DNA of 42,106 nt. Origin: JAGPHI01 sp036661035. GTDB taxonomy: Bacteria; Bacillota; Clostridia; Oscillospirales; Ruminococcaceae. Where the stretch lies: positions 1 to 42,106 of the forward strand of contig JAVWZM010000012.1 in the NCBI GenBank assembly GCA_036661035.1. Direction: 5' to 3'. A program made the position numbers and the translations under genes. A model generated the notes under the pieces. That model was not told where the DNA came from, did not search any database, and saw nothing but the letters and a program-made list of their open reading frames with translations. Shown piece after piece: positions 17,855 to 27,086 of this stretch. How positions within the stretch are numbered: position 1 is the first letter of the stretch; each line of letters opens with the position of its first letter.

Positions 17855-19726
17855 ATGAAAAAAAATGAGCTTTTAAAGGGAAATTTTCTTGTATGTATGA
17901 TTATTATAATAGGATTTGCAATTACCTCCGCTATAAGTTATCAGTCTACTATAGGCATATATAAAACAGACGTTGAACAGGTATCCGCTCTTACTTCGGA
18001 CGGCATATACAGTAATATCGGAATGATTTTTGCAAAGCCCGTAAGCATTTCCTTGACCATGGCAAACGACAGTTTATTAAGGACTTTTCTTAAAACAGAA
18101 AGCGTTACTTCTTTAGATAACAAATATTTAAACGAGATGAAATCTTATTTAAAAGGATATCATGACCAATACGGATATGATTCGGTTTTTTTTATTTCCT
18201 CTGCAACAGGACGTTACTACCATTACAATGGGCTTGACCGTATAATTGAAAAAGGTGATCCCGAAAACGTATGGTATTACGACTTTATCGCAAATAATGA
18301 AGATTACGCTTTACATGTAGATAACGACCAAGCCTCTACCGACGACAGCATTACTGTATTTATAAATTGCAAGCTGAGGGATACCGATGGCACTCTTTTG
18401 GGAATTGTGGGCGTTGGCATGCAAATTCATTCTTTACAGGAGCTGCTTTCCAGCTACGAAAAAAAATACGGAGTTACGGCATATCTAATAGATGAAACAG
18501 GCATTATAGAAATATCTTCAGCCAAAACAGGATATGAACAAATAAATCTATTTGACACTGTCCCCTATGCCAAAGACAAGGATACCATTTTAAGCCAACG
18601 TAAACTACAGCAAAGCTTTTGGTTTTCCAGTGATAAATCTGACGGCTTCGTTGTTACCAGATACGAGCCAAACTTAAAATGGCATCTCATTATTGAAAAC
18701 GATACTTCCGTTGTAACAAATCAGCTTAATGCACATATATTTCAAAGCTTTGTCATTATTGCAATCATCGTTTTTTTGGTACTGCTCACCATTACTGCCA
18801 TTATAAAAAAATACAACGCGGAAATAGTAAAGCTTGCGCTTATAGCAGGTATTCGCCGAGATTCTATAACTCAGCTTTACAATAAGCGAGCTACCGAGGA
18901 AATGATTTCCGATGTTTTTAAAAATGATATTGATAAAGATGTACAGCACGCATTTATAATGTTGGACATAGATAATTTCAAAACAGTAAACGACACAATG
19001 GGCCACAATTTTGGCGACCACGTAATAATGGAGCTTGCAAATGAATTGAAAGCGCAATTTCGCGACACCGATATTGTGGGACGCATTGGCGGCGACGAAT
19101 TTGCTGTTTTGGTTAAAAACATTGAAAGCCCAGACGAGCTTTTGCAAAAACTGGGGCGCATGTGCAAACGCCTAAGCGACAAAGACGTGGGCGACGGGCA
19201 GGTTTATCATGTTTCTTGCAGCATTGGTGTTGCTTTTTATAAAAAAGACGGCACAGCTTATTCGGAGCTGTTTGAAAAATCCGACCAAGCGCTTTATTAT
19301 GCAAAAGCACACGGTAAAAACTCCTACGCGGTTTACGGCGAAAACTCCGGCAGTTTTACTTCGCACATAAGCCAGCGCAATATGGAATCACTTTTAAATT
19401 CCGCTACAGAAGGCACCGTTAGCTTTGCTTGCACACAGCCGCTGACACTACTGTGCTTTAACGAAAAATTTGTAAAGCTTACGGGTGTTTCGTCAGATGT
19501 TTTATCAAAAGACGGATACGATCCATTCTCCTCAATACACCCTGACGATGTGGAAAATGTAAAAGCTCTATTACAGCAAACACTGGAGAAAAAATTGCCG
19601 TTCACTATTGATTTTCGCATGATGAATTCAAATGGTGAATATTGCCCCTTAAAAGTAAAAGGCGTGTATATCACCGAGCTTTACAACAACGAATATCCTG
19701 TATTTTACGCAATGTACACAAAATAA
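17855..19726 (+). CDS. Membrane diguanylate cyclase: Cache-GGDEF-PAS
   Basis: Makes cyclic di-GMP from two GTP. 623 aa, ATG after GAGAGGAG. TM1 about 11-30, Cache-type extracellular sensor about 35-290, TM2 about 293-315, GGDEF domain about 340-495, then a C-terminal PAS domain (HPDDVENVKALLQQTLE). The active site is intact (G412-G413-D414-E415-F416), and an I-site RxxD (R403-D406) sits five residues before it, so product inhibition is expected. A PAS domain after GGDEF is uncommon; sensors usually lie N-terminal. Shares its likely transcript with the chemoreceptor and ends at a terminator. Confidence 0.95.
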   Translation: MKKNELLKGNFLVCMIIIIGFAITSAISYQSTIGIYKTDVEQVSALTSDGIYSNIGMIFAKPVSISLTMANDSLLRTFLKTESVTSLDNKYLNEMKSYLKGYHDQYGYDSVFFISSATGRYYHYNGLDRIIEKGDPENVWYYDFIANNEDYALHVDNDQASTDDSITVFINCKLRDTDGTLLGIVGVGMQIHSLQELLSSYEKKYGVTAYLIDETGIIEISSAKTGYEQINLFDTVPYAKDKDTILSQRKLQQSFWFSSDKSDGFVVTRYEPNLKWHLIIENDTSVVTNQLNAHIFQSFVIIAIIVFLVLLTITAIIKKYNAEIVKLALIAGIRRDSITQLYNKRATEEMISDVFKNDIDKDVQHAFIMLDIDNFKTVNDTMGHNFGDHVIMELANELKAQFRDTDIVGRIGGDEFAVLVKNIESPDELLQKLGRMCKRLSDKDVGDGQVYHVSCSIGVAFYKKDGTAYSELFEKSDQALYYAKAHGKNSYAVYGENSGSFTSHISQRNMESLLNSATEGTVSFACTQPLTLLCFNEKFVKLTGVSSDVLSKDGYDPFSSIHPDDVENVKALLQQTLEKKLPFTIDFRMMNSNGEYCPLKVKGVYITELYNNEYPVFYAMYTK

Positions 19727-19763
19727 ATTCAGCATTAACAGTATATCGACATAATGTATTTAG

Positions 19764-19815
19764 GTTTCCGAAATTTGCTTGGTTAAATAGCAGATTTCGG
19801 AAACTTTTCTATTTT
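19764..19815 (+). terminator. Intrinsic terminator after the diguanylate cyclase
   Basis: The 11-bp arms GTTTCCGAAAT (19764-19774) and its complement (19794-19804) have a 19-nt loop and are followed by TTTTCTATTTT. Confidence 0.8.
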
Positions 19816-19957
19816 GCCGTATGTTTAAGTTATAGTAATAATTGCTTTGGCAATTATTATAAAAGTTTTTGGTGCTATTCATTGCGCACACCCAAAATTG
19901 AATGTGGCACCAAATGTTTTCATGGCAAAAAAACTATCAATTTTTTTGTACTGCTTT

Positions 19958-19986
19958 TTGCTTTTGATTTGAAAATCGTGTATAAT
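19958..19986 (+). promoter_or_regulatory. Promoter of nadE
   Basis: -35 TTGCTT (19958-19963), 17-bp spacer, consensus -10 TATAAT (19981-19986), about 36 bases before the ATG. Confidence 0.65.
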
Positions 19987-20022
19987 AAAAATATAATTTT
20001 AAATGATTGCAGAGGATATAAT

Positions 20023-21930
20023 ATGAAATATGGATTTGTTAAAGCATCTGCGCCGTCAATTTCTATACGTGTGGCAGATTGCATGAATAATGCCGAAAGA
20101 ATTATATCTCAAATAGAGCTTGCCAAAGTGCATCATACCGAGGTTTTTTGCACTCCTGAGCTTTGTGTTACGGGATATACTTGCGGCGATTTATTTCTAC
20201 AGCAAAGTTTGCAAACAAGCGCTTTAAATGCTCTTGTTAAGATAATTCACGCAACAGTGGGCATTGATATGCTTTGTTTTATCGGCGTTCCGCTAATGTA
20301 TTGCGGAAAGCTATATAACTGTGCCGCCGTTATTTCGTGCGGAAAGCTTTTAGGTGTAGTGCCTAAAACCAATTTGCCGAATTACGGCGAATTTAATGAG
20401 CTGCGTTATTTTGCGGTGGCGCCGGAAAATAACGGGCAAATTACCATAGATAATATGTCTGCGCCATTTGGCACAAAGCTTTTGTTTGCATGCCGAAATG
20501 TGCCAAACCTATTTGTTGCTGCCGAAATATGCGAAGATTTATGGGCCGTCACTCCCCCCAGTTGCGGCCATGCTCTAGCCGGCGCAACCATGATTGTAAA
20601 CCTTTCTGCTGGCGATGAGCTTATCGGTAAAGCCGATATGCGCATGAAACTTGTAGCGTCCCACAGCGCACGATTATGCGCAGGATATATGTACAGCAAT
20701 GCCGGTGAGGGCGAATCCAGTACCGACATGGTTTTTTCCGGGCATCACATTATTGCAGAAAACGGAAATATAATTGCGCAAACTGCACCTTTTACAAAGG
20801 CACCTGCTTGCGCCGATATAGATGTGGACAAGCTAGCCTTTGACCGAATGCGCAAAAATGTATTTTGCTTAAATAACACAGGATATGAAACAATATATTT
20901 TAATCTTCCTATAAAACAGCTTATACTTGAAACGCCTATATCCCCCTCGCCTTTTTATCCAATTGAGCCGTCTGCATGTGCTAAATTATGCACAGAAGCT
21001 TTAGCCATACAAGCGCATGGGCTTGCCAAACGCATGGCGCACACAAATTCTCAAGGCGTTGTTATAGGTATATCGGGTGGGCTTGACAGCTGCCTTGCAC
21101 TGCTTGCCGCAGTAAAGGCTTTTTCTATTTTGCATATGCCGCTAGATAAAATTATTGCAGTAAGTATGCCCTGCTTTGGCACAAGCGAGCGCACACATAA
21201 TAACGCTGCATTGCTGTGTGACGCTTTGGGAGTACCCTTGCGCGTAATCCCTATATCTGCCACAGTTACAAGCCATTTTAATGATATTGCACATTCCCCG
21301 GATAATTATAACGTTACCTTTGAAAACGCGCAGGCGCGCGTGCGCACCCTTACCCTTATGGATATTGCAAACGAAAATGGCAGCCTGGTGCTTGGCACCG
21401 GCGACATGTCGGAGCTTGCTCTTGGCTGGGCAACCTATGGCGGCGACCATTTAAGCATGTACGGCATCAATGCAGGTGTGCCTAAAACAATGGTGCGCAC
21501 AATGGTAATAAATGCGCTGAATGGCTGTGATGAAAAGCTTTGTGCAGTGCTTACCGATATATTAAATACGCCGATAAGCCCGGAGCTGTTGCCAACAAAC
21601 GGCGATAGCATGCAAGAAACTGAAGCACTTGTAGGGCCATATGCCCTTCACGATTTCTATATGTACTATTTATTGCGTTACGGATTTACACCTACTAAAA
21701 TTTTTGTACTTGCTAAAAGTGCATTTGAAAATGTGTTTAATGATGAAGTGATTTTGCACTGGCTTGAGGTTTTTTGCAGACGTTTCTTTGCACAGCAATT
21801 TAAGCGTAGCTGCATGCCTGACGGCCCTAAGGTGTGCGAAATTTCTCTTTCTCCAAGAGGAGATTTGCGTATGCCAAGCGACGCTGTAGCGGATATTTGG
21901 CTTGACGAAATAAAGAAATTAAAGGCATAA
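20023..21930 (+). CDS. nadE: Glutamine-dependent NAD+ synthetase
   Basis: Last step of NAD+ synthesis: amidates nicotinate adenine dinucleotide using ammonia from glutamine. 635 aa. The frame is open back to 19642, but that extension covers the terminator and promoter; the ATG at 20023 with AGAGG upstream gives the standard MKYGFVKASAP start. The N-terminal nitrilase-type glutaminase has catalytic E46 (TPELCVTGY), K115 (VVPKTNLPNY) and C170 (AAEICEDLW). The C-terminal ATP pyrophosphatase has SGGLDS at 351-356 and LGTGDMSELALGW. This two-domain form is usual in clostridia. Its stop is 4 bases from the next gene. Confidence 0.97.
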   Translation: MKYGFVKASAPSISIRVADCMNNAERIISQIELAKVHHTEVFCTPELCVTGYTCGDLFLQQSLQTSALNALVKIIHATVGIDMLCFIGVPLMYCGKLYNCAAVISCGKLLGVVPKTNLPNYGEFNELRYFAVAPENNGQITIDNMSAPFGTKLLFACRNVPNLFVAAEICEDLWAVTPPSCGHALAGATMIVNLSAGDELIGKADMRMKLVASHSARLCAGYMYSNAGEGESSTDMVFSGHHIIAENGNIIAQTAPFTKAPACADIDVDKLAFDRMRKNVFCLNNTGYETIYFNLPIKQLILETPISPSPFYPIEPSACAKLCTEALAIQAHGLAKRMAHTNSQGVVIGISGGLDSCLALLAAVKAFSILHMPLDKIIAVSMPCFGTSERTHNNAALLCDALGVPLRVIPISATVTSHFNDIAHSPDNYNVTFENAQARVRTLTLMDIANENGSLVLGTGDMSELALGWATYGGDHLSMYGINAGVPKTMVRTMVINALNGCDEKLCAVLTDILNTPISPELLPTNGDSMQETEALVGPYALHDFYMYYLLRYGFTPTKIFVLAKSAFENVFNDEVILHWLEVFCRRFFAQQFKRSCMPDGPKVCEISLSPRGDLRMPSDAVADIWLDEIKKLKA

Positions 21931-21934
21931 AACA

Positions 21935-22729
21935 ATGACTATTATTAAATTTTTATCTATTCTGTTCACCTTGTGCGCAAGCATCGTGTTACCTGTTTTT
22001 CTTGTTATATTTGTAAGTAAAAAATATAAAATTAAAATAAGATTTGCATTTTTGGGCGCACTTGGGTTTGTAGTAATGCAGCTATTTATTCGTATTCCCC
22101 TATTGCAATTACCGGATATAAATATATTTTTAATCGGTTTATCGCCTGTTTTATCTGCAATGGCATTAGCCTTTACAGCAGCGTTGTTTGAAACTACAGG
22201 CAGATATTTGGTATTTAAGCTATTTTTTGCAAAGGAACATTCTTTTGCAAGCGGCTTAATGGGTGGCATCGGCCACGGCGGCATAGAAGCCATAGCATTG
22301 ATAGGCACTTTATACATTAACAATATTATTATTGCGTCTGTTTTATTGTTTGCGCCAAACGGCTCCTTGGCAAATTCACTTGGAATTAACGAGGCTATGG
22401 CCAATTCCTTCAGCACAATCAGTTCTTTTATGTTTGCTGGTGCAGGCATAGAGCGCATTTGCACTATCGCTTTCCACGCCTTTATAAGCGTAATGCTTTT
22501 TTATTTTATGCAAAAGCATAAAACATGGCTTGGATTTACTTTAGCCATTATTATGCATACAACTGTTGATTTTTCGATACCAATGTTAAATATGATATTT
22601 GCAAATACGCAAATGCCGTTGGCGCTCATTGTATTGTTTGGCATTATGTCGATAATCGGTATCGTTTATTTTAAAAAAATACATTGGCCTTCAAAAGCCA
22701 CTGCGCAAGAAGAAGGTATGTCTAATTGA
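21935..22729 (+). CDS. YhfC-family intramembrane metalloprotease-like protein
   Basis: 264 aa multi-pass membrane protein of the YhfC family, distantly related to CPBP (Rce1-like) proteases. Putative active-site residues lie inside the membrane: FETTGRYLVFK (E86, R90), GGIGHGGIEA (H114, E118), a His in AFHAF and another in IIMHTTVDF. Seven or eight helices are visible. The ATG is 4 bases after nadE with AAAGG as ribosome site, and its end overlaps the MATE gene by four bases (TTGA). The substrate is unknown; whether family members are active proteases is not settled by sequence. Confidence 0.85.
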   Translation: MTIIKFLSILFTLCASIVLPVFLVIFVSKKYKIKIRFAFLGALGFVVMQLFIRIPLLQLPDINIFLIGLSPVLSAMALAFTAALFETTGRYLVFKLFFAKEHSFASGLMGGIGHGGIEAIALIGTLYINNIIIASVLLFAPNGSLANSLGINEAMANSFSTISSFMFAGAGIERICTIAFHAFISVMLFYFMQKHKTWLGFTLAIIMHTTVDFSIPMLNMIFANTQMPLALIVLFGIMSIIGIVYFKKIHWPSKATAQEEGMSN

Positions 22730-24138
22730 ATAAGCTTGTTGAAAAATTTTTCTTTTCAAAAAAATTAATGTTAGAAACGGCTAAAAGCGGCGAAGAAATC
22801 CCAGCCAAATCCACTTTACTGAAAAAAGCGTTTCGCGTGGCTTGGCCATCTACACTGGAAAGTTTTTTAGTAGCCATTGTAAGCGTGGTAGACACTATAA
22901 TGGTAAGCAGCCTCGGAGATTACGCCATCGCCGCAATTGGCCTTACAAATCAGCCCAAATTTTTAGGGCTGGCGGCATTTTTATCATTAAACGTAGCTGT
23001 AAGTGCAATAGTAGCGCGCCGACGCGGCGAAAACGATCGCGAGGGTGCAAACCGCGTTTTAATGCAAGCTTTGCTTTTAACAGGCGGTTTTGCCATAGTA
23101 ATCAGTATTTTATGTGTCACCTTTGCAGATCCTATTTTAAGGCTTGCAGGTACCAATGCTGACACTCACAGTGCCTCAGTAGCGTACTTTAGGATAATAA
23201 TGGGCTGCGTAACCTTTAGCGTTATTTCCATGGTTATTAACGCCGCGCAAAGGGGCGCCGGCAACACCAAAATTGCCATGCGTACAAATTTGATATCAAA
23301 TTTAGTAAACATTTGTTTCAACTATTTACTTATAAACGGTAAATTTGGTTTTCCACGTTTAGAAGTGCGCGGTGCAGCTATAGCCACGGTTATTGGTACT
23401 ATATGCGCAATGGTAATGTCGCTGCGCAGTGTACTGAACCCTGAGGGATTTATACATTTGCATTTTGAGAAAAAATATTTAAGGCTCGATAAAAAAACTC
23501 TTGGCTCAATATGGAACATAGGCAGCTCAACTTTGGCGGAGCAATTATTTTTACGTTTTGGCTTTTTAACATATACAATTATCGTGGCAAAGCTTGGCAC
23601 TGTCGCCTTTGCCGCACACCAGATAGGCATGAATATATTAAGCTTATCATTTTCCTTTGCAGACGGCCTATCAGTAGCCGCAGTTGCGCTTGTTGGGCAG
23701 AGCCTTGGACAAAAACGAATAGATTTAGCGAAAATTTACGGCAGTATCTGCCAGAGAATTGGCGTGCTATGCTCACTGCTTTTGGCGTTTATCGACGTGT
23801 TTTTTGGCGAAGTGATATTCGGCGCATTCAGCGACTCCCCTATTATTTTGGAATACGGCGTAATTATAATGGATTTAATTTCGCTGATAGTATTTATGCA
23901 AATAGCACAAGTAATATACAGCGGCTGTCTGCGCGGTGCCGGCGATACAAAATTTGTAGCCCTTGTATCGCTGATAAGTGTAGCGTGCGTGCGCCCACTT
24001 TCCGGATATTTGCTGTGTTATCCATTGCAAATGGGACTAATCGGCGCATGGCTTGGCTTATTAATAGACCAGCTTGTACGCTTGACACTTACCAGTTTAC
24101 GTTTTAAAACGGGTAAGTGGATGAATATTAAATTATAA
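22726..24138 (+). CDS. MATE-family multidrug/metabolite exporter
   Basis: Twelve-helix cation-coupled antiporter of the MATE family. 470 aa from a TTG that overlaps the previous stop (TTGA), with GAAGG about 9 bases upstream; an internal ATG at 22768 is the alternative. Recognisable segments: AWPSTLESFLVAIVSVVDTI, NQPKFLGLAAFLSLNVAVSA, INAAQRGAGNTKIAM and, in the second half, AAHQIGMNILSLSFSFADG and YSGCLRGAGDTKFVAL. Coupled to the YhfC gene and followed 20 bp later by the M42 gene. The exported compound is unknown. Confidence 0.93.
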   Translation: MNKLVEKFFFSKKLMLETAKSGEEIPAKSTLLKKAFRVAWPSTLESFLVAIVSVVDTIMVSSLGDYAIAAIGLTNQPKFLGLAAFLSLNVAVSAIVARRRGENDREGANRVLMQALLLTGGFAIVISILCVTFADPILRLAGTNADTHSASVAYFRIIMGCVTFSVISMVINAAQRGAGNTKIAMRTNLISNLVNICFNYLLINGKFGFPRLEVRGAAIATVIGTICAMVMSLRSVLNPEGFIHLHFEKKYLRLDKKTLGSIWNIGSSTLAEQLFLRFGFLTYTIIVAKLGTVAFAAHQIGMNILSLSFSFADGLSVAAVALVGQSLGQKRIDLAKIYGSICQRIGVLCSLLLAFIDVFFGEVIFGAFSDSPIILEYGVIIMDLISLIVFMQIAQVIYSGCLRGAGDTKFVALVSLISVACVRPLSGYLLCYPLQMGLIGAWLGLLIDQLVRLTLTSLRFKTGKWMNIKL

Positions 24139-24158
24139 TAAAGTGAGGTATATTTATT

Positions 24159-25238
24159 ATGGCAAATTTAAAAAATTGTGCAATTCTAAGCGACGCGTTT
24201 GGTCCCTCAGGCTTTGAAAACGATGTTGCAGACGCCGTGTGCAAATTGCTTGATGGCTTTGATACGCGACGCGACAGCATGCAGAATGTTTATACATTTT
24301 TGCCAGAGCAAGCTGTCGATATGCCGCTTTTGTTATTGGACGCACATATGGACGAAGTGGGTTTTATGGTGCAAAGCATCACCGACACAGGCCTTATGCG
24401 TTTAGTACCTCTTGGCGGCTGGGTGGAAAACAATGTTCCTGCCCACACGTTTTTGGTTAAGAATAAAAACGGTGAATTAATTAAGGCAGTGTCCACATCA
24501 AAGCCACCGCATTTTATGTCTGCCGCCGAAAAAGCTGCACCGTTAAGCATGGATAATATTCTGCTTGACGCAGGTGTGTGCAATAGAAACGACACTGCCG
24601 AGCTGCTTGGCATAGAGCCGGGCGCACCTGTGTGCCCTGACGTTGCTTTTGAATACAACGAAACCACCGATATGTTGCTTGGTAAAGCATTTGATTGCCG
24701 CCTTGGTTGTGCCGCTGCAATAGAGGTGTTTGGCCGCCTTGTGCAGCGTCCGCTTAATGTGCGTGTAGCCGCGGCATTTTCTACACAAGAAGAGGTTGGC
24801 CTGCGCGGTGCAAAGGTAACCTCTGCACGGCTTCGCCCCGCCCTTGCCATATGCCTTGAGGGTACACCTGCCGATGATACCCATATGCCCGAATGTGAAA
24901 TACAAGGCGGACTTGGCAGGGGTGTGCAAATAAGGCACCGCGACGGCAGCATGATTTCAAACCCTGCTTTTGTCGCCTTTGCAAAAAGAATTGCCGAGGA
25001 AAACGGCATTAATTATCAATGCGCTGTGCGTACAGGCGGCGGCACAAACGGCGGAAGTATTCATCTTGCGGCAGACGGCGTGCCCACCATCGTACTTGGA
25101 ATACCTGTAAGATATGCACACTCACATTACGGTTACGCCGCGCAAGGCGACATTGACGCCGCTGTGGATCTTGCGGTCGCCATTATTAAAGCCCTTACTC
25201 CACAGGCTCTGCAAGAGCTTTTGGGTGATATAGTGTAA
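24159..25238 (+). CDS. M42-family metallo-aminopeptidase
   Basis: Dinuclear-metal cytoplasmic aminopeptidase of the TET/glutamyl-aminopeptidase type, trimming short peptides. 359 aa. The metal and catalytic set is intact: H63 and D65 (DAHMDEVGF), D179 (FDCRLG), the catalytic pair E211-E212 (TQEEVGLRG), a Glu in CLEGTPADD, and a final His in YAHSHYG. The ATG has GTGAGGT about 11 bases before it. Last gene of the nadE transcript, ahead of a weak hairpin. Confidence 0.95.
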   Translation: MANLKNCAILSDAFGPSGFENDVADAVCKLLDGFDTRRDSMQNVYTFLPEQAVDMPLLLLDAHMDEVGFMVQSITDTGLMRLVPLGGWVENNVPAHTFLVKNKNGELIKAVSTSKPPHFMSAAEKAAPLSMDNILLDAGVCNRNDTAELLGIEPGAPVCPDVAFEYNETTDMLLGKAFDCRLGCAAAIEVFGRLVQRPLNVRVAAAFSTQEEVGLRGAKVTSARLRPALAICLEGTPADDTHMPECEIQGGLGRGVQIRHRDGSMISNPAFVAFAKRIAEENGINYQCAVRTGGGTNGGSIHLAADGVPTIVLGIPVRYAHSHYGYAAQGDIDAAVDLAVAIIKALTPQALQELLGDIV

Positions 25239-25242
25239 GTAA

Positions 25243-25269
25243 AACAATTAGCCACCATATATAATTGTT
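25243..25269 (+). terminator. Weak hairpin after the M42 aminopeptidase gene
   Basis: AACAATTA/TAATTGTT, 8 bp with an 11-nt loop, followed by GTTTGAATTTT. AT-rich and weak. Confidence 0.4.
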
Positions 25270-25367
25270 GTTTGAATTTTACTTTGCAGAATACATAGCA
25301 TAAAGCGTGTAAAGTGTTTTGCCTTTCCATGTTTTGAAAATGTTTAATTTGAAAGGAACCGTCAACT

Positions 25368-26870
25368 ATGCTAAAGAACAAAAAAGTTATTCTTATCATG
25401 ACTGATACGCAAAGGCACGATATGTGCAATTGCTATAAAAAAACAGGTCTTAAAACGCCTAATATAGATAAGCTCGCGCGCGAGGGCGTTCGCTTTGAAA
25501 AAGCTTATTCCACACAGCCTGTTTGTCAGCCTGCGCGCGCGGCTATTTTTACAGGGCAATATCCTCATTCCTGCGGTAGCTGGACAAACTGTATGGGTAT
25601 ATCAGATAATACTCACACCGTTGGCGAGCGCCTTTTTGACAACGGTATTCATACAGCATATATTGGCAAATGGCATTTAGACGGCGGAGATTATTTTGGG
25701 CTTGGCAAAGCGCCAAAGGGTTGGGACGCGAAGTATTGGTATGATATGCGCAATTATCTCGACGAGCTTACAGAGAAAGAACGGATTAATTCGCGCCGTG
25801 TAAACCTTATGAAAGAGCAAGATATTGACGAGGGTTTCACATACGGACATCGCTGTGCCAACAGAGCAATTGACTTTTTGGAAAATGACAGCAAGGACGA
25901 TTTCTTTTTGGTGGTATCCTTTGATGAGCCGCATGATCCCTCACTTTGTCCACAGCCATATGCGGATATGTATAAGGATTTTGAATTTCCGAAAAGCGAA
26001 AACATTTACGATACATTAGACGGCAAGCCCGATTATCAAAAAGTTTGGGCAGGCGACAGCCTTTTTGAAGATAAAAATGCGCTAAAGCTTAATTGGCAGG
26101 CGTTTTTTGGTTGCAACAGCTTTGTGGATTATGAAATTGGACGCGTCGTAGACGCGGCAAAAGCGTATGCACCCGATGCCGTAATTATGTATACTTCTGA
26201 CCATGGCGATTTTATCCACTCTCATTCTCTTTTTGCTAAAGGCCCTGCCGCATACGAAGAAATAACACATATTCCCTTTATCATTAGTGGTAAAGGCATC
26301 GACGCCGGACGTGTAGTAAAAAACCCTGTATCGCATATAAACATTGCGCCAACTGTTTTGGAGTTTATGGGCGTAGACGTACCCCCTGTTTACGACGGCA
26401 AAAGCCTTGTTGCCGAGCTTGAAAACGAAAGCATAAGAACCAATGAAAATATTTTCATTGAATTTGGCAGATATGAAATGGATCATGACGGCTTTGGTGC
26501 TTTTCAGCCAATGCGCTCTGCATATGACGGACGGTATAAGCTAAGCATTAACCTTATGTCGCAAGATGAGCTTTACGATTTGGAAAGCGACACTGCCGAA
26601 ATGGTAAATCTTATTGACCGTGCCGAATTTGCTGATATTCGCAACCATTTACACGACGCTATTATTGAAAATATGTATAACACCCGTGATCCTTTCCGTG
26701 GGTATTATTGGCTTCGCCGCCCTTGGCGAACAGATGCCAAAGCGCCAAAATGGGGCGACGACGGCCTATCTCGCCAGCGCATAGACGACGCATACGAAAA
26801 TAGGCAGCTTTCGTATCGTGACGGCATGCCCATTACCGCATCTGTACGAGAAAACAAACCTGCAGATTAG
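25368..26870 (+). CDS. Sulfatase (formylglycine type, arylsulfatase-like)
   Basis: Hydrolyses sulfate esters; the substrate (mucin, glycosaminoglycan or other) cannot be told. 500 aa. Metal-binding start LIMTDTQRHDMCNCY, then the maturation signature C53-x-P55-x-R57 (VCQPARAAIFTG), whose cysteine must be oxidised to formylglycine by an anaerobic sulfatase-maturating enzyme encoded elsewhere. YTSDHGDFIHSH and LFAKGPAAYEEITHIP carry further active-site residues. No signal peptide, so it should be cytoplasmic and act on imported sugars. AAAGGA lies about 10 bases before the ATG. No transporter or polysaccharide locus accompanies it. Confidence 0.93.
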   Translation: MLKNKKVILIMTDTQRHDMCNCYKKTGLKTPNIDKLAREGVRFEKAYSTQPVCQPARAAIFTGQYPHSCGSWTNCMGISDNTHTVGERLFDNGIHTAYIGKWHLDGGDYFGLGKAPKGWDAKYWYDMRNYLDELTEKERINSRRVNLMKEQDIDEGFTYGHRCANRAIDFLENDSKDDFFLVVSFDEPHDPSLCPQPYADMYKDFEFPKSENIYDTLDGKPDYQKVWAGDSLFEDKNALKLNWQAFFGCNSFVDYEIGRVVDAAKAYAPDAVIMYTSDHGDFIHSHSLFAKGPAAYEEITHIPFIISGKGIDAGRVVKNPVSHINIAPTVLEFMGVDVPPVYDGKSLVAELENESIRTNENIFIEFGRYEMDHDGFGAFQPMRSAYDGRYKLSINLMSQDELYDLESDTAEMVNLIDRAEFADIRNHLHDAIIENMYNTRDPFRGYYWLRRPWRTDAKAPKWGDDGLSRQRIDDAYENRQLSYRDGMPITASVRENKPAD

Positions 26871-26999
26871 CCCAAGCTTAATGCCTTAGTATTTATGAAA
26901 ATGCTATGTTCTTTTCATTTTATTTGAGTTCTATTCGCTTTCTACCCCAACATTTAGTATAAAGCCCTTAAATATCTATAAATTAACTGCTAAACGCAG

Positions 27000-27043
27000 A
27001 AATGCCCTTGGACAAGCTTTTGAAAGCCAGTTCAAGGGCATTT
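27000..27043. terminator. Bidirectional terminator between the sulfatase and pseudokinase genes
   Basis: A 14-bp stem with one G:T pair (AAATGCCCTTGGAC at 27000-27013 against 27030-27043) between convergent genes. T-rich sequence follows on both strands. Confidence 0.8.
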
Positions 27044-27086
27044 ATTGATATTATTTTCGATATTTTAATTGTTGGTTTTCAAAAAT

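Noticed and set aside
19642..20022. N-terminal extension of NadE by 127 residues
   Set aside because: The extension runs across a terminator, a promoter and intergenic sequence; the start at 20023 has a ribosome site and the family start motif.
24290..25009. 239-codon open frame opposite the M42 aminopeptidase
   Set aside because: Antisense shadow of a gene with an intact active site; low-complexity translation.
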